A DNA stretch of 64,000 bases. Origin: Mycobacterium sp. ITM-2016-00316 (GTDB lineage Bacteria > Actinomycetota > Actinomycetes > Mycobacteriales > Mycobacteriaceae). Numbering within the stretch: position 1 is the first letter of the stretch; every line of letters begins with the position of its first letter. The position numbers and the translations under genes are program-made. Positions 49,968 to 59,881 of this stretch are shown piece by piece. The notes beneath the pieces are model-generated. The model saw only the letters and a program-made list of their open reading frames with translations, had not been told where the DNA came from and did no database searches. Location of the stretch: NCBI RefSeq assembly GCF_002968335.2, contig NZ_CP134398.1:2294001-2358000 (forward strand). The letters are read 5' to 3'.

Positions 49968-50742
49968 GCGTCGAGGACGATCTGGACGCTCTCTACGGGG
50001 TGCCGCCCGAGGAGTTCACCGCGCTGCGTAAGGCGCTGGCGACGGCGGCCAAGGATCGCGGCGAGGGTGACGCGGCGCGGGTGATCGCCGCCGCGCGGCG
50101 CCCGACCACGGCGGCCTGGGTGGTCAACGAACTCATCCGGGCGGATCCGACCGCGAAGGTCAGGCTTGCCGAGTTGACCGCGCAACTGCGGGCCGCGCAT
50201 GCGGCGATGGACGGTGCCCGGATCCGCGAACTCTCCACGACCCAGCGGAAACTGGTGAGCCAGTTGGCGCGCATCGGGTTCGCGGCGGCCGGTATGTCCG
50301 ACCCGTCGGCGGCGATTCGCGAAGATGTCACCGGCACCCTGAGGCTGCGATCGCCGATCCCGAGGTCGCGGCGCAGTTGGGTCGGCTGCAGAAGGCGCAG
50401 GAGTGGTCGGGTTTCGGCGACTTCGGCGCCCCGACGGAGGTCCGCACGCCACGCCGGACGCCCGCGCCCGAACCGGAACCGCGGGTCGACCGTCGTGCCG
50501 CCGAGAAGCGTCGTCGCGCACTGACCGCCGCCGAACGCGCGCACAGCGACGCCATGACCGCGGTATCGGAGCGGACGGCCGCCCTGGCGACGGCGCGCCG
50601 CCGCTACGAGGAAGTGCTGCACACACTGAGCGCGGCGGAGCAGGCCGTGGCCGGCGCGGAACAGCAGCTGCACGATGCAAATGATGAACTCGCGCAGGCT
50701 GATTCGGCGCTCGCCGAGCTCAGGGGTGAGTCGCCGACCTGA
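49964..50742 (+). pseudogene. Hypothetical helical protein gene with a single-base frameshift
   Basis: The 5' part from GTG 49964 reads sensibly to about 50340 ('VIAAARRPTTAAWVVNELIR', 'LSTTQRKLVSQLARIGFAAA', ending '..REDVTGTL'). It then turns into Arg-rich nonsense to the stop at 50524. In the -1 frame, coding sense resumes at about 50341 ('AAIADPEVAAQLGRLQKAQE', 'WSGFGDFG') and continues as a coiled-coil-like tail to TGA 50742. Restoring one base near 50341 gives one protein of about 259 residues. No known domain is recognised. It is either a real frameshift in this strain or a sequence error. Confidence 0.7.
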
Positions 50743-50830
50743 GCTCGGCCAGCGGGCCGGCCGTCGCCTCGGAACAGCACTTCGCGCTTGTCGGTGAAGT
50801 GACGGAAGACCGTCCGGCTCGACCGACCGT
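50740..50830 (-). pseudogene. TetR-family regulator remnant
   Basis: On the minus strand the segment reads 'GRSSRTVFRHFTDKREVLFR', the characteristic end of a TetR helix-turn-helix (..S..TVFRHF.DKREVLF). Neither a proper N-terminal start nor the ligand-binding domain is present, because the frame continues into the 3' end of the frameshifted gene. A decayed fragment of a formerly complete regulator. Confidence 0.6.
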
Positions 50831-50935
50831 CACGGCTTCGTGGGTGCAATTGCGGCACTGGACAATCCGACGTCCAGCGAGGTAACTCGCAAGCTCCTGG
50901 ACTGGCGTCCCGAGCACCCGGGACTGCTGAACTGG
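50825..50935 (+). pseudogene. Short-chain dehydrogenase / NmrA-like C-terminal remnant
   Basis: The plus-strand frame through 50840 reads 'HGFVGAIAALDNPTSSEVTR' then 'KLLDWRPEHPGLL', which resembles the C-terminus of NAD(P)-binding SDR proteins of actinobacteria (..DNP.SS..TR.LLGW.P..PGL..). No upstream catalytic part exists in the window. Together with the TetR remnant it marks a scar at the hydrogenase-island edge. Confidence 0.55.
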
Positions 50936-50942
50936 TCCAGAA

Positions 50943-51722
50943 TCAATCCGAAGGGGCAGTGGGCTTCGGGACATGGCGGGCGAAATCGCGCAGCCAGTCG
51001 AACCACGCCGACATGCCTTCCCCAGTGCGCGCACTCAACGGAAGTACCAATGCGTCCGGGTTGACCTGACGCACATGGTCGACATATGTCGCGATATCGG
51101 CATCCAGATGCGGTTCGAGGTCGATCTTGTTGAGCAGCACCACGTCCACCGAGCGGAACATGACCGGATACTTCAGCGGCTTGTCCTCACCTTCGGTGAG
51201 TGAGTACACCATCACCTTGGCGTGCTCGCCGACATCGAACTCGGCTGGGCAGACCAGGTTTCCGACATTCTCGATGATGACGAGGTCGAGGACGGCCAGA
51301 TCGAGCCCGGTCAGCGCCCGGTTGACCATGGGGGCGTCCAGGTGGCACTCTCCGCCAAAACCGTTGCTGGTGTTCAGAAGTGATACCTGGGCGCCGCGGC
51401 CCGCGAGCTTGGCGGCGTCGAGGTCGGTGGCGATATCTCCCTCGATCACACCGACCGTGATATCGCCGCGGAGTTCGTCGAGTGTGGCCGCGAGCACCGT
51501 GGTCTTGCCTGACCCCGGAGAACTCATCAGGTTGAGCGCGCGGACACCGTTGCTCTCGAAGGCGGCCCGATTGATATCGGCCCGCACATCGTTTTCGGCG
51601 AAGATCGACTCCAGCACGTCGATCCGTTGCGATCCGGTGTCGTACCCACTGTGGTCGCCGTGGTCGTGATCAGCCTCGTGGCTGTGCACTGTGCCGTCGT
51701 CGTGCCGGTGGAATCTACCCAT
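50943..51722 (-). CDS. hypB: Hydrogenase nickel incorporation GTPase HypB
   Basis: 259 residues from ATG 51722. The N-terminus is His/Asp-rich ('HRHDDGTVHSHEADHDHGDH'), a nickel-storage region. The G domain follows: 'LMSSPGSGKTTVLAATLDEL' (P-loop), 'VGVIEGDIATDLDAAKL', 'VIIENVGNLVCPAEFDVGEH' with the metal-binding Cys, and 'VVLLNKIDLEPHLD' (NKxD). It delivers Ni to the hydrogenase large subunit with HypA. The start overlaps the end of hypA by eight bases. The neighbouring sequence downstream of the stop is the remnant-bearing scar. Confidence 0.95.
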   Translation of the reverse strand: MGRFHRHDDGTVHSHEADHDHGDHSGYDTGSQRIDVLESIFAENDVRADINRAAFESNGVRALNLMSSPGSGKTTVLAATLDELRGDITVGVIEGDIATDLDAAKLAGRGAQVSLLNTSNGFGGECHLDAPMVNRALTGLDLAVLDLVIIENVGNLVCPAEFDVGEHAKVMVYSLTEGEDKPLKYPVMFRSVDVVLLNKIDLEPHLDADIATYVDHVRQVNPDALVLPLSARTGEGMSAWFDWLRDFARHVPKPTAPSD

Positions 51723-52092
51723 GGTGAACGCCTTCCGTCGATGCGACACCCGGTTGGTCGCCGACCTCGATCGATGTGACCAGAAACTCGTCGCCGTGGA
51801 CAACCTCGACGTCGGCGCTGCCGCACACCGGGCAGGCGACAGAGAACCGCGATGCGATCTGCGAACCGGCCCCGCACGGACGGCATGACACCTCGGCGAC
51901 CACGAGATCCAGTTCCAGCTCGGCCTCGGCCAGGTCCTCGAAGTCGCGCAGCAGAGTCCAGCTGAACGCCAGAGCATCGGGTACCACCTGACGAAGGGCG
52001 CCGACCTGAACCCGCACGACGCTCACCGGCCGGCCGGCGGCGTGGGATTTCACGACACCGGCTATTGCTTGGCACAGTGACAGCTCATGCAT
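51715..52092 (-). CDS. hypA: Hydrogenase nickel metallochaperone HypA
   Basis: 125 residues beginning 'MHELSLCQAI', with His2 as the nickel ligand. The zinc ribbon is present as 'CRPCGAG' and 'CPVCGSADVEVVHGDEFLV'. Works with HypB in Ni insertion. It is divergent from hypF, with 162 bases between starts, so a bidirectional promoter probably drives hypAB and hypFCDE. Confidence 0.95.
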   Translation of the reverse strand: MHELSLCQAIAGVVKSHAAGRPVSVVRVQVGALRQVVPDALAFSWTLLRDFEDLAEAELELDLVVAEVSCRPCGAGSQIASRFSVACPVCGSADVEVVHGDEFLVTSIEVGDQPGVASTEGVHHG

Positions 52093-52254
52093 CGTGGGGC
52101 GCCATTGATCCGAGTTCGTCGTTGATAGTGCGCACCTTAATCCTCATCCGGATGCGCGGATACGGAACCGGCATCAAGAAACGGGTCTAGCCTTGGGTGA
52201 CCGGTGCGCGCCGACAGCCCAAGGTGCGATCGGGTTGCCCTGTTCGGGAGGCCG

Positions 52255-54585
52255 ATGAAGCGTGTCCTGCGAGCGCCCGTCACGACAGTGCGGACGAGGG
52301 CCGACATCACTGGAGTAGTCCAAGGTGTCGGGTTCCGTCCCGCTGTTGCGCGGATCGCTGCTGCACGCGGTGTGACGGGTTTCGTGTACAACGATGCCGG
52401 CTCGGTGCACTGCGAATTCGAGGGTGCCGCGGTTGACGTCGACGGTGCCGTAGCCGACATCCGCACGGCACCGCCACCGATGGCGCGCATCGACCGCATC
52501 GTGCTGACCGTCCTTGCGCCCACCGGTGCCGGCGAGTTCCGCATCATCGACAGCACCCCGGCGGGGCGGGGCCGCACCCTCGTGCCACCCGATATCGCCA
52601 GCTGTGCCGATTGTCTGCGCGAGATGCGCGACCCCGCCGACCGGCGATACGGGCACCCGTTCATCACCTGCACCAACTGCGGTCCGCGCTACACCGTGAT
52701 CACCGGCCTGCCCTACGACCGGCCCGCCACCACGATGGCGACGTTCGCGATGTGCGAGCGGTGTGCCGCCGAGTACCGGGATCCCCGGGATCGCCGGTTT
52801 CATGCCCAGACCATCGCCTGTCCCGATTGTGGCCCGGTGTTGCAGTGGTCGGGGCCGGGCACCGATGCGGATCCCATCGGCGCGGCCGCCGCAGCGATCG
52901 AGTCCGGCCGGATCGTCGCGGTGAAGGGGATCGGTGGCTACCACCTGGCCTGCCGGGCGGACGCAACCGCGGCCGTCGCCGAACTGCGGCGGCGAAAATC
53001 CCGGCCGGCCAAGCCGTTCGCGGTGATGACACCCGACCTCGAGGCCGCCCGCGGCATCGCGGACATCTCCGATGCGTCGGCGCGGCTCTTGACGTCGGTC
53101 GCGGCGCCGATCGTGTTGGTTCCCCGACGCGGCGACAGGATCTGCGCGCTGGTGGCGCCGGGCCTGTGCGATATCGGGGTGATGGTGGCCTACTCGCCGA
53201 TCCATCATCTGCTTTTCCAGCGGTTGGGCACGACCGCATTGGTGATGACTTCTGCCAACGCGGGAGGATCACCGATTGTTTTCCGGGATGGCGACCTGAG
53301 TTGGATCTCGGGGCTTGCCGACGGCGTGCTCTCGCACGACCGGCCGATCCACATTCCCTGCGAGGACTCGGTGCTCACCATCGACGGCCGGGGCGCCCCA
53401 CTGCCGGTACGCCGGTCCCGGGGATATGCACCGCTGCCGGTGTCCGTTGCGATCGACGACGGACCCGTCATCGTGGCGACGGGGGGCGATCTCAAAACGA
53501 CCTTCTGCTTACTGGGCTCAGACGGACATGCACACCTGTCGTCACACCTGGGGGATATGGCAGACCCACGCACGCAGTCCTGTTTCTCAGCGACGCTCCG
53601 GCACCTGGAGCACATGACGGACCGTCGTTACGAGCTGATCGCCTGTGACATGCACCCCGGATATGCGACCACCCGCTGGGCGCAACGCCAGGCTGCATCG
53701 ATCAGCTACGTGCAGCATCATCACGCGCACGCGATGTCGCTGCTGGCCGAGCACGGCCGCCTCGGCAGCCCGATGCTCGCGCTCACCTACGACGGAACCG
53801 GATTCGGCCCGGACGGAACCATCTGGGGCGGCGAAGTTCTGGCGCTCTCGGGTGCGTGCGGATTCACCCGGGTGGGGCATCTGGCGCCCTTTGCGTTACC
53901 CGGCGGGGACGGTGCCGCACGCCAGCCTGCCCGGATCGCGCTCGACCTCCTGCACCGGGCGGGTGTGCCGTGGGACGAAGACCTTGCTCCGGTCTCCGCC
54001 ATGGGACGCAACGGACTACACGTGCTGGCCCAGCAGATTCCGCGTGGAATAGGTTGCGCGGCGACGACCAGCATGGGGCGGCTGTTCGACGGCGTGTCCA
54101 GCTTGCTGGGAGTGTGCCAGCAGGTCACTTACGAAGGCCAGGCCGCCATCGAGCTGGAGCAGGTGGCGCGGGCCCGCCGGCCGGGAGTGCCTGCCCTGGA
54201 TTTCAGGATCCGTGACGGCGTCATGGACCCGACGCCGGTGATCATCGGGTTGGTCGACGGGATGCGGGCGGGTGCGGCCACGCAGGAGTTGGCGTGGGCG
54301 TTCCACCAGGCCGTGATCAGGGCCAGCGTCGACATTGCCGCCCGATGTGCGCTGGCCGCCGCCATCCCCACCATCGGCCTGACCGGTGGTGTCTTCGCCA
54401 ATCGTCTTGTGCTCGAAGGTATTCGAAACGGTCTGGCTGACCGTGGCTTCGAAGTGCTCACCCACAGCGTCGTGCCGTGCAATGACGGCGGGCTGGCCCT
54501 CGGCCAGGCCGCCGTCGCGGCCGCAGGCTGGCGATCCTCGACAGAAGGAAGTGGCATATGTGCCTCGGAATCCCCGGCAAGATAA
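52255..54585 (+). CDS. hypF: Carbamoyltransferase HypF
   Basis: 776 residues from ATG 52255 (GGGAGG just upstream); GTG 52204 would add 17 residues. Domains in order: acylphosphatase ('ITGVVQGVGFRPAVARIAAA'), two zinc-finger blocks ('CADCLREM', 'CTNCGPR', 'CERCAAEY', 'CPDCGPV'), a YrdC/Sua5-like domain ('VAVKGIGGYHLACRADATAA', 'KPFAVM'), and a Kae1-like carbamoyltransferase domain ('VQHHHAHAMSLLAEHG', 'LTYDGTGFGPDGTIWGGE', 'GLTGGVFANRLVLEGI', 'CNDGGLALGQA'). It makes the cyanide ligands from carbamoyl phosphate. It overlaps hypC by 28 bases. Confidence 0.96.
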   Translation: MKRVLRAPVTTVRTRADITGVVQGVGFRPAVARIAAARGVTGFVYNDAGSVHCEFEGAAVDVDGAVADIRTAPPPMARIDRIVLTVLAPTGAGEFRIIDSTPAGRGRTLVPPDIASCADCLREMRDPADRRYGHPFITCTNCGPRYTVITGLPYDRPATTMATFAMCERCAAEYRDPRDRRFHAQTIACPDCGPVLQWSGPGTDADPIGAAAAAIESGRIVAVKGIGGYHLACRADATAAVAELRRRKSRPAKPFAVMTPDLEAARGIADISDASARLLTSVAAPIVLVPRRGDRICALVAPGLCDIGVMVAYSPIHHLLFQRLGTTALVMTSANAGGSPIVFRDGDLSWISGLADGVLSHDRPIHIPCEDSVLTIDGRGAPLPVRRSRGYAPLPVSVAIDDGPVIVATGGDLKTTFCLLGSDGHAHLSSHLGDMADPRTQSCFSATLRHLEHMTDRRYELIACDMHPGYATTRWAQRQAASISYVQHHHAHAMSLLAEHGRLGSPMLALTYDGTGFGPDGTIWGGEVLALSGACGFTRVGHLAPFALPGGDGAARQPARIALDLLHRAGVPWDEDLAPVSAMGRNGLHVLAQQIPRGIGCAATTSMGRLFDGVSSLLGVCQQVTYEGQAAIELEQVARARRPGVPALDFRIRDGVMDPTPVIIGLVDGMRAGAATQELAWAFHQAVIRASVDIAARCALAAAIPTIGLTGGVFANRLVLEGIRNGLADRGFEVLTHSVVPCNDGGLALGQAAVAAAGWRSSTEGSGICASESPAR

Positions 54586-54841
54586 TCGACATCTGGGAGG
54601 AATCGGGTACCCGGATGGCCACCGTCGACTTCGGTGGCACCACCAAGAAGGTCTGCCTGGCCTACCTGCCCGACCTACAGGTCGGTGAGTACACCATCGT
54701 GCACGCCGGATTCGCCCTCAACCGGCTCGACGAGGAATCGGCCAACAACACCCTCAAGATGTTCGCCGAGCTCGGCATCCTCGAAGAAGAACTCGCGGGC
54801 GTCCAGTCTTCGGCGGAAACCGGGGAACGTCGGGAGCCGGC

Positions 54842-54845
<4 letters not shown>
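54558..54845 (+). CDS. hypC: Hydrogenase assembly chaperone HypC
   Basis: 95 residues starting '[20 protein letters not shown]', with the essential Cys2 that carries the Fe(CN)2CO unit. Also '[20 protein letters not shown]' and '[19 protein letters not shown]'. Forms a complex with HypD and then with the large-subunit precursor. Its long overlap with hypF and four-base overlap with hypD indicate strict co-translation. Confidence 0.96.
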
Positions 54846-55934
<1,089 letters not shown>

Positions 55935-55942
<8 letters not shown>

Positions 55943-57002
55943 TGTGACCGCGATCGATCCGGCGGACTGGGTATGCCCACTTCCTCTGCGGGAGACCACG
56001 CGCATCGTGCTGGGCCACGGTGGTGGCGGCATATTGTCCGAGGAGCTGATCGAGAACCTCTTCCTACCCGCGTTCGGCGGCGGCGGACCGTCGCGAGACT
56101 CGGCGGTGTTGGCCGTGCCCGCCGGCCGCATCGCGGTGTCGACGGACTCGTATGTGGTGCAGCCGTTGTTCTTTCCCGGTGGCAACATCGGCGATCTGGC
56201 CGTCAACGGCACGATCAACGACCTCGCGATGAGCGGCGCCCAACCGCTGGGTTTGACGGCCGGCTTCATCCTCGAAGAGGGCCTCGAACTCGAAGTGCTC
56301 GGCCGGATCGCCCAGTCGATGGGCAAGGCGGCCGACCATGCGGGGGTGGGGATCGTCACCGGCGACACCAAGGTGGTGGGCAAGGGCAGCGCAGACCACC
56401 TCTTCGTCAACACGGCGGGGGTGGGGGTGATCCCGGCCGGGGTGGACATCGGACCCGAGCGGGCCTCGGTCGGTGACGACATCATCGTTTCCGGGGCCAT
56501 CGGTGAGCACGGCGTGGCCATCATGAGTGTCCGCGCCGGTATCGATTTCGGCACCGTCGTCACCACCGACAGCGCCCCGCTGCACCGGTTGGTGGCCGCA
56601 ATGCTGGCCGCGGATGCGCCGGCCGGCGGTATCCACACCCTGCGCGACCCCACCCGCGGCGGCCTGGTCGCAGCGGTGGTCGAAATAGCCAGGGCGGCTG
56701 GGGTTGGGATCGCGCTCGACGAAGCAGCGATCCCGGTACCGGAGGCGGTCGCGTCGGCATGCGGGTTCCTGGGCCTGGATCCGCTTCAGGTGGCCAATGA
56801 GGGCAAGCTCGTGGCATTCGTCGACCCGGCGGCGACCGGGGCGGTGTTGGCGGCGATGCGCGCCCGGCCGGAGGGGACCGGCGCCGCCGTCATCGGCCGG
56901 GTGGTCGCCGAGCACCCGGGCATGGCGGTCGGGCGTACGTCATTCGGTACCACTCGGGTCATCGAACGTGATCTGGGCGAACAGCTTCCGCGCATTTGCT
57001 GA
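55935..57002 (+). CDS. hypE: Carbamoyl dehydratase HypE
   Basis: 355 residues from ATG 55935. '[20 protein letters not shown]' and '[20 protein letters not shown]' form the PurM/AIR-synthase-like ATP site. The C-terminus '[12 protein letters not shown]' ends in Cys355, the residue carbamoylated by HypF and dehydrated to thiocyanate. Complete. It converges on the araC gene with 11 bases between stops, so the plus-strand hyp transcript probably ends there. Confidence 0.96.
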
Positions 57003-57013
57003 TACGGCGGGCA

Positions 57014-58075
57014 TCAGCGCCGCAGCGTTTGCGACGGTGCCTCACCCCAGCGCTTGCGGTACTCGCCGCCGAAACTGCCGAGGTGGTGAAACCCCCATCG
57101 CTCGGCAACCGAGGTCACCGTGATGCCGTCGGCCGGTGTGGCGTCCATGAGTTCCTCATGGACGCGCTCCAGGCGTCGCTCGCGCAGGTAGGTCATCGGT
57201 GACATGCCGAGCTGCTCGTGAAAACCCTGTTGGACCGCCCGCACACTCATGTGCACGGCGTCGGCGACCGATTTCATCGTGATGTGCTCGGCGAGATGGT
57301 CATCCAGATAGTCGACAGCTGCCTGAACGACCGTCTTGCGTTTGTCTGTGCGCCCCGGTGAGGTGAATTCGGTGTGGTAGTTGGACGGCTGCAGGTGCAG
57401 CAGGCTGCTCAGCACCAGATCCTCGACGGCGCCGATACCCTGCCCGCGCCCCACCAGCGAACCGGGGTGAAACACCTCGGTGTGGATGAGCTGTACCGCA
57501 GCATGCCAACGCATCGCCGCCTCGCTGGTGAGGTCGAACTGGGGCTCGAATGCCAGGCGGTGCGCGAGGCTGCGACCGATGATCCGAGTGAGATACGCGG
57601 CCATCGCCGGCTCCTCGATCCGGATGACCAGCTGTGGGGAATCCAGGTCGAGGTGCATGGTCAGCGGGTTGCCGGGGCTGCATACCGCTGAGCAGATGCT
57701 GTTCGCCTCGAAGGTGCTGCCGAGGTGGCTGACCAGTGCGCTGCCGTTCATCGGCATGTGCACGGCGACATAGTTGCCCAGTCGTGGGATATCGATCGTG
57801 GCGGGCACGTGCAGGTCGAAGTACAGCATGCTGACGTTGCGCAGGCGCACCCCGTGCATGCCTGCGGCGAATCTGTCGAGGTGTTCGTCGGCCACGTGCA
57901 GCGCCAGCGGGGACAATGCCTGTCCCATCAACGTGGTGGCCTCGCGGATGTTCTCGGTGTAGAAGATCTCATTGCCGGTCAGCGCCGGAGGTACTCCGCG
58001 GGACCGGACTTTTCGCCGGACCGGGTCTTCGGTATGGCGGACATCGATGAATCCGAGGCGTTTCAGTCGTGACAT
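57014..58075 (-). CDS. AraC-family transcriptional regulator
   Basis: 353 residues from ATG 58075. An N-terminal AraC_binding_2-type sensor domain (about 60-220, with 'LRNVSMLYFDLHVPATIDIP' and 'YVAVHMPMNGSALV') precedes a C-terminal pair of helix-turn-helix motifs: 'ITMKSVADAVHMSVRAVQQG' and 'GITVTSVAERWGFHHLGSFG' with 'YRKRWGEAPSQTLRR'. Encoded between the hyp genes and the structural hydrogenase operon and divergent from the latter, so it is a strong candidate to control it. The signal is unknown. The ligand pocket has no clear metal site. Confidence 0.88.
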   Translation of the reverse strand: MSRLKRLGFIDVRHTEDPVRRKVRSRGVPPALTGNEIFYTENIREATTLMGQALSPLALHVADEHLDRFAAGMHGVRLRNVSMLYFDLHVPATIDIPRLGNYVAVHMPMNGSALVSHLGSTFEANSICSAVCSPGNPLTMHLDLDSPQLVIRIEEPAMAAYLTRIIGRSLAHRLAFEPQFDLTSEAAMRWHAAVQLIHTEVFHPGSLVGRGQGIGAVEDLVLSSLLHLQPSNYHTEFTSPGRTDKRKTVVQAAVDYLDDHLAEHITMKSVADAVHMSVRAVQQGFHEQLGMSPMTYLRERRLERVHEELMDATPADGITVTSVAERWGFHHLGSFGGEYRKRWGEAPSQTLRR

Positions 58076-58280
58076 CGGGGCCGCCGCGTTGGTATCGGCA
58101 GCATAAGCAGAGGCTCACCTAAATGAATGACAGCGTTCACGCAAGTTCACACCAATCCCGCTGCGCACCAGCGCATTGAAGTGTGCGCAATCCTGACAAT
58201 AGCTGCGTGATAGCGATAGGCGCAGCCAGTTCGGAGCGCTAGCTTGTGAACGGGGCCACATCTTCAGGCACGGAGGCGCA
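58076..58280. promoter_or_regulatory. Divergent control region between the araC gene and the huc operon
   Basis: 205 bases without a gene. Direct repeat GTTCAC at 58135-58140 and 58145-58150 (spaced one helical turn). Inverted repeat TGCGCAC (58162-58168) and GTGCGCA (58183-58189), with centres 21 bases apart. Such spaced half-sites are typical of AraC-family operators. A possible promoter follows (GTGATAGCGATAGG at 58207-58220). A ribosome-binding site GGAGG precedes ATG 58281. The assignment to AraC binding is inference. Confidence 0.45.
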
Positions 58281-58808
58281 ATGACAGCGAACGGCCAGGT
58301 TCTGGAACTGTCGCCGGCCGATCAGGTCCGCGCCAAGCTGGACGACCCCCGGGTGGCCGGAGCGCTCAACGATCTCCTCGAACACGCCGACCTGCTGGCA
58401 ATTCTGGTCTCCGGCCTCGACGCACTGGTGCGCCGTAGCGATGAGATCAGCGAGAACCTGACGTCGGCGATCGGCGAGCTCAAGGGTGAGGCGAATACGC
58501 CGCTGAAATCGGTGGATCTCGCCGGACTGGCGAACAGTTTCGCCACGCTCTCGGGCAAGGTGATCGAGGCGACGCCCACCCTGAACTCCCTCCTCGGATC
58601 AAGCCTGACCGATCCGCAGGCCGCCGAGGTACTCGCGCAACTGGGCACGGCGCTGGTCGAGGCGAAGACGGCCACCACGCGCAACCCCGAGGGCCCCAGA
58701 GGATTCTTCGGAATCCTCAAGTCCGCCAAGGATCCCGATGTCGCGCGCGGCCTCGGCTTCATGCTGCAGGTGGCCAAGGCCTTCGGTAGGCAACTCGCCA
58801 CCAGGTGA
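58281..58808 (+). CDS. hucM: DUF1641 protein, probable Huc hydrogenase third subunit HucM
   Basis: 175 residues from ATG 58281. Largely helical: 'ALNDLLEHADLLAILVSGLD', 'DEISENLTSAIGELKGEA', 'LANSFATLSGKVIEATPTLN', and the DUF1641 signature near the C-terminus, 'GFFGILKSAKDPDVARGLGF' then 'MLQVAKAFG'. It is first in the operon, directly before the small and large subunits. In M. smegmatis Huc the protein encoded here (HucM) forms a membrane-associated stalk that carries menaquinone to the complex. The match rests on position and size and has not been checked by alignment. No true transmembrane segment is seen. Confidence 0.65.
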   Translation: MTANGQVLELSPADQVRAKLDDPRVAGALNDLLEHADLLAILVSGLDALVRRSDEISENLTSAIGELKGEANTPLKSVDLAGLANSFATLSGKVIEATPTLNSLLGSSLTDPQAAEVLAQLGTALVEAKTATTRNPEGPRGFFGILKSAKDPDVARGLGFMLQVAKAFGRQLATR

Positions 58809-58857
58809 CACCCGCACGACCAGGTCCCGGTGACGGGGCTGCAGGAGAGGAGTTCGC

Positions 58858-59823
58858 ATGGCTTCGGTGCTGTGGTTTCAAGGAGGTGCGTGCAGTGGCA
58901 ACACCATGTCGTTCCTCAACGCCGAGGAACCCAATGTCGTCGACCTGATCGTCGACTTCGGGCTCGATCTGATCTGGCATCCGTCCCTTGGTCTGGAGTT
59001 GGGAAAGAACGCCCAGAAGGTCTTCAACGACTGCGCCAGCGGCGAACGCCCCCTTGACATCTTCGTGTTCGAGGGCAGCGTCATCGAAGCGCACGGCGGG
59101 CGGATGGACATGTTCGCCGACCGACCGATGAAGGACTGGGTGACCGACCTCGCCGGGGCGGCACAGATCGTCGTCGCGATCGGCGACTGCGCCTGCTGGG
59201 GTGGCATCCCTGCGATGGAGCCCAACCCGTCACAGTCCACCGGACTGCAGTTCCACAAACGTGGCAAGGGTGGCTTTTTGGGCCCCGACTTCAAATCGAA
59301 AATGGGACTGCCCGTCATCAACATCCCCGGCTGCCCGGCCCACCCGGACTGGATCACCCAGATCCTTGTCGCACTGGCCACCGGCCGCGCCGGAGACCTG
59401 ACCCTGGACGAACTGCACCGGCCCGAGACCTTCTTCAAGACCTTCACTCAAACCGGTTGCACCCGTGTGCAATTCTTCGAATACAAACAGTCGACGATGT
59501 CTTTCGGCGAAGGAACACGCACCGGCTGTCTGTTCTACGAGTTCGGCTGCCGCGGGCCGATGACCCATTCGCCGTGCAACCGGATCCTGTGGAACCGTCA
59601 ATCCTCCAAGACCCGGGCCGGGATGCCGTGCCTGGGCTGCACCGAGCCGGAATTCCCGCACTTCGATCTGGCGCCGGGCACGGTGTTCAAGACCCAGAAG
59701 GTCAGCGGGATCATCCCCAAAGAGGTGCCCGAGGGCACCGACCACCTGACCTATATGGCGCACGCCGCGGCGGCCCGCATCGCCGCACCACAGTGGTCCA
59801 AGGAAGACATGTTCGTGGTCTAG
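58858..59823 (+). CDS. hucS: [NiFe]-hydrogenase small subunit (group 2a, HucS)
   Basis: 321 residues from ATG 58858 with AGGAGAGG upstream. No Tat signal, as in cytoplasmic group 2 enzymes. Cluster ligands are carried in 'FQGGACSGNTMSF' (Cys12; Asn15 replaces the second Cys of CxxC), 'IGDCACWGG', 'NIPGCPAHPDW', 'GCLFYEFGCRGPMTHSPCN' and 'MPCLGCTEPEFP'. Electrons pass through these Fe-S clusters from the HucL active site toward quinone. In the published M. smegmatis Huc structure all three clusters are 3Fe-4S, as I recall, which fits the lost Cys here. Confidence 0.93.
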   Translation: MASVLWFQGGACSGNTMSFLNAEEPNVVDLIVDFGLDLIWHPSLGLELGKNAQKVFNDCASGERPLDIFVFEGSVIEAHGGRMDMFADRPMKDWVTDLAGAAQIVVAIGDCACWGGIPAMEPNPSQSTGLQFHKRGKGGFLGPDFKSKMGLPVINIPGCPAHPDWITQILVALATGRAGDLTLDELHRPETFFKTFTQTGCTRVQFFEYKQSTMSFGEGTRTGCLFYEFGCRGPMTHSPCNRILWNRQSSKTRAGMPCLGCTEPEFPHFDLAPGTVFKTQKVSGIIPKEVPEGTDHLTYMAHAAAARIAAPQWSKEDMFVV

Positions 59824-59881
59824 CAGCGGTGCGAAGCCGCGCAGTCCGTCAACACCGGGTTCATGGAAGGGCCAAACCGCA

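Noticed and set aside
51722..51977. Extending hypB upstream to 51977
   Set aside because: The extra 85 residues are the shifted reading of hypA; ATG 51722 with GGAAGG upstream and the His-rich N-terminus is the natural start.
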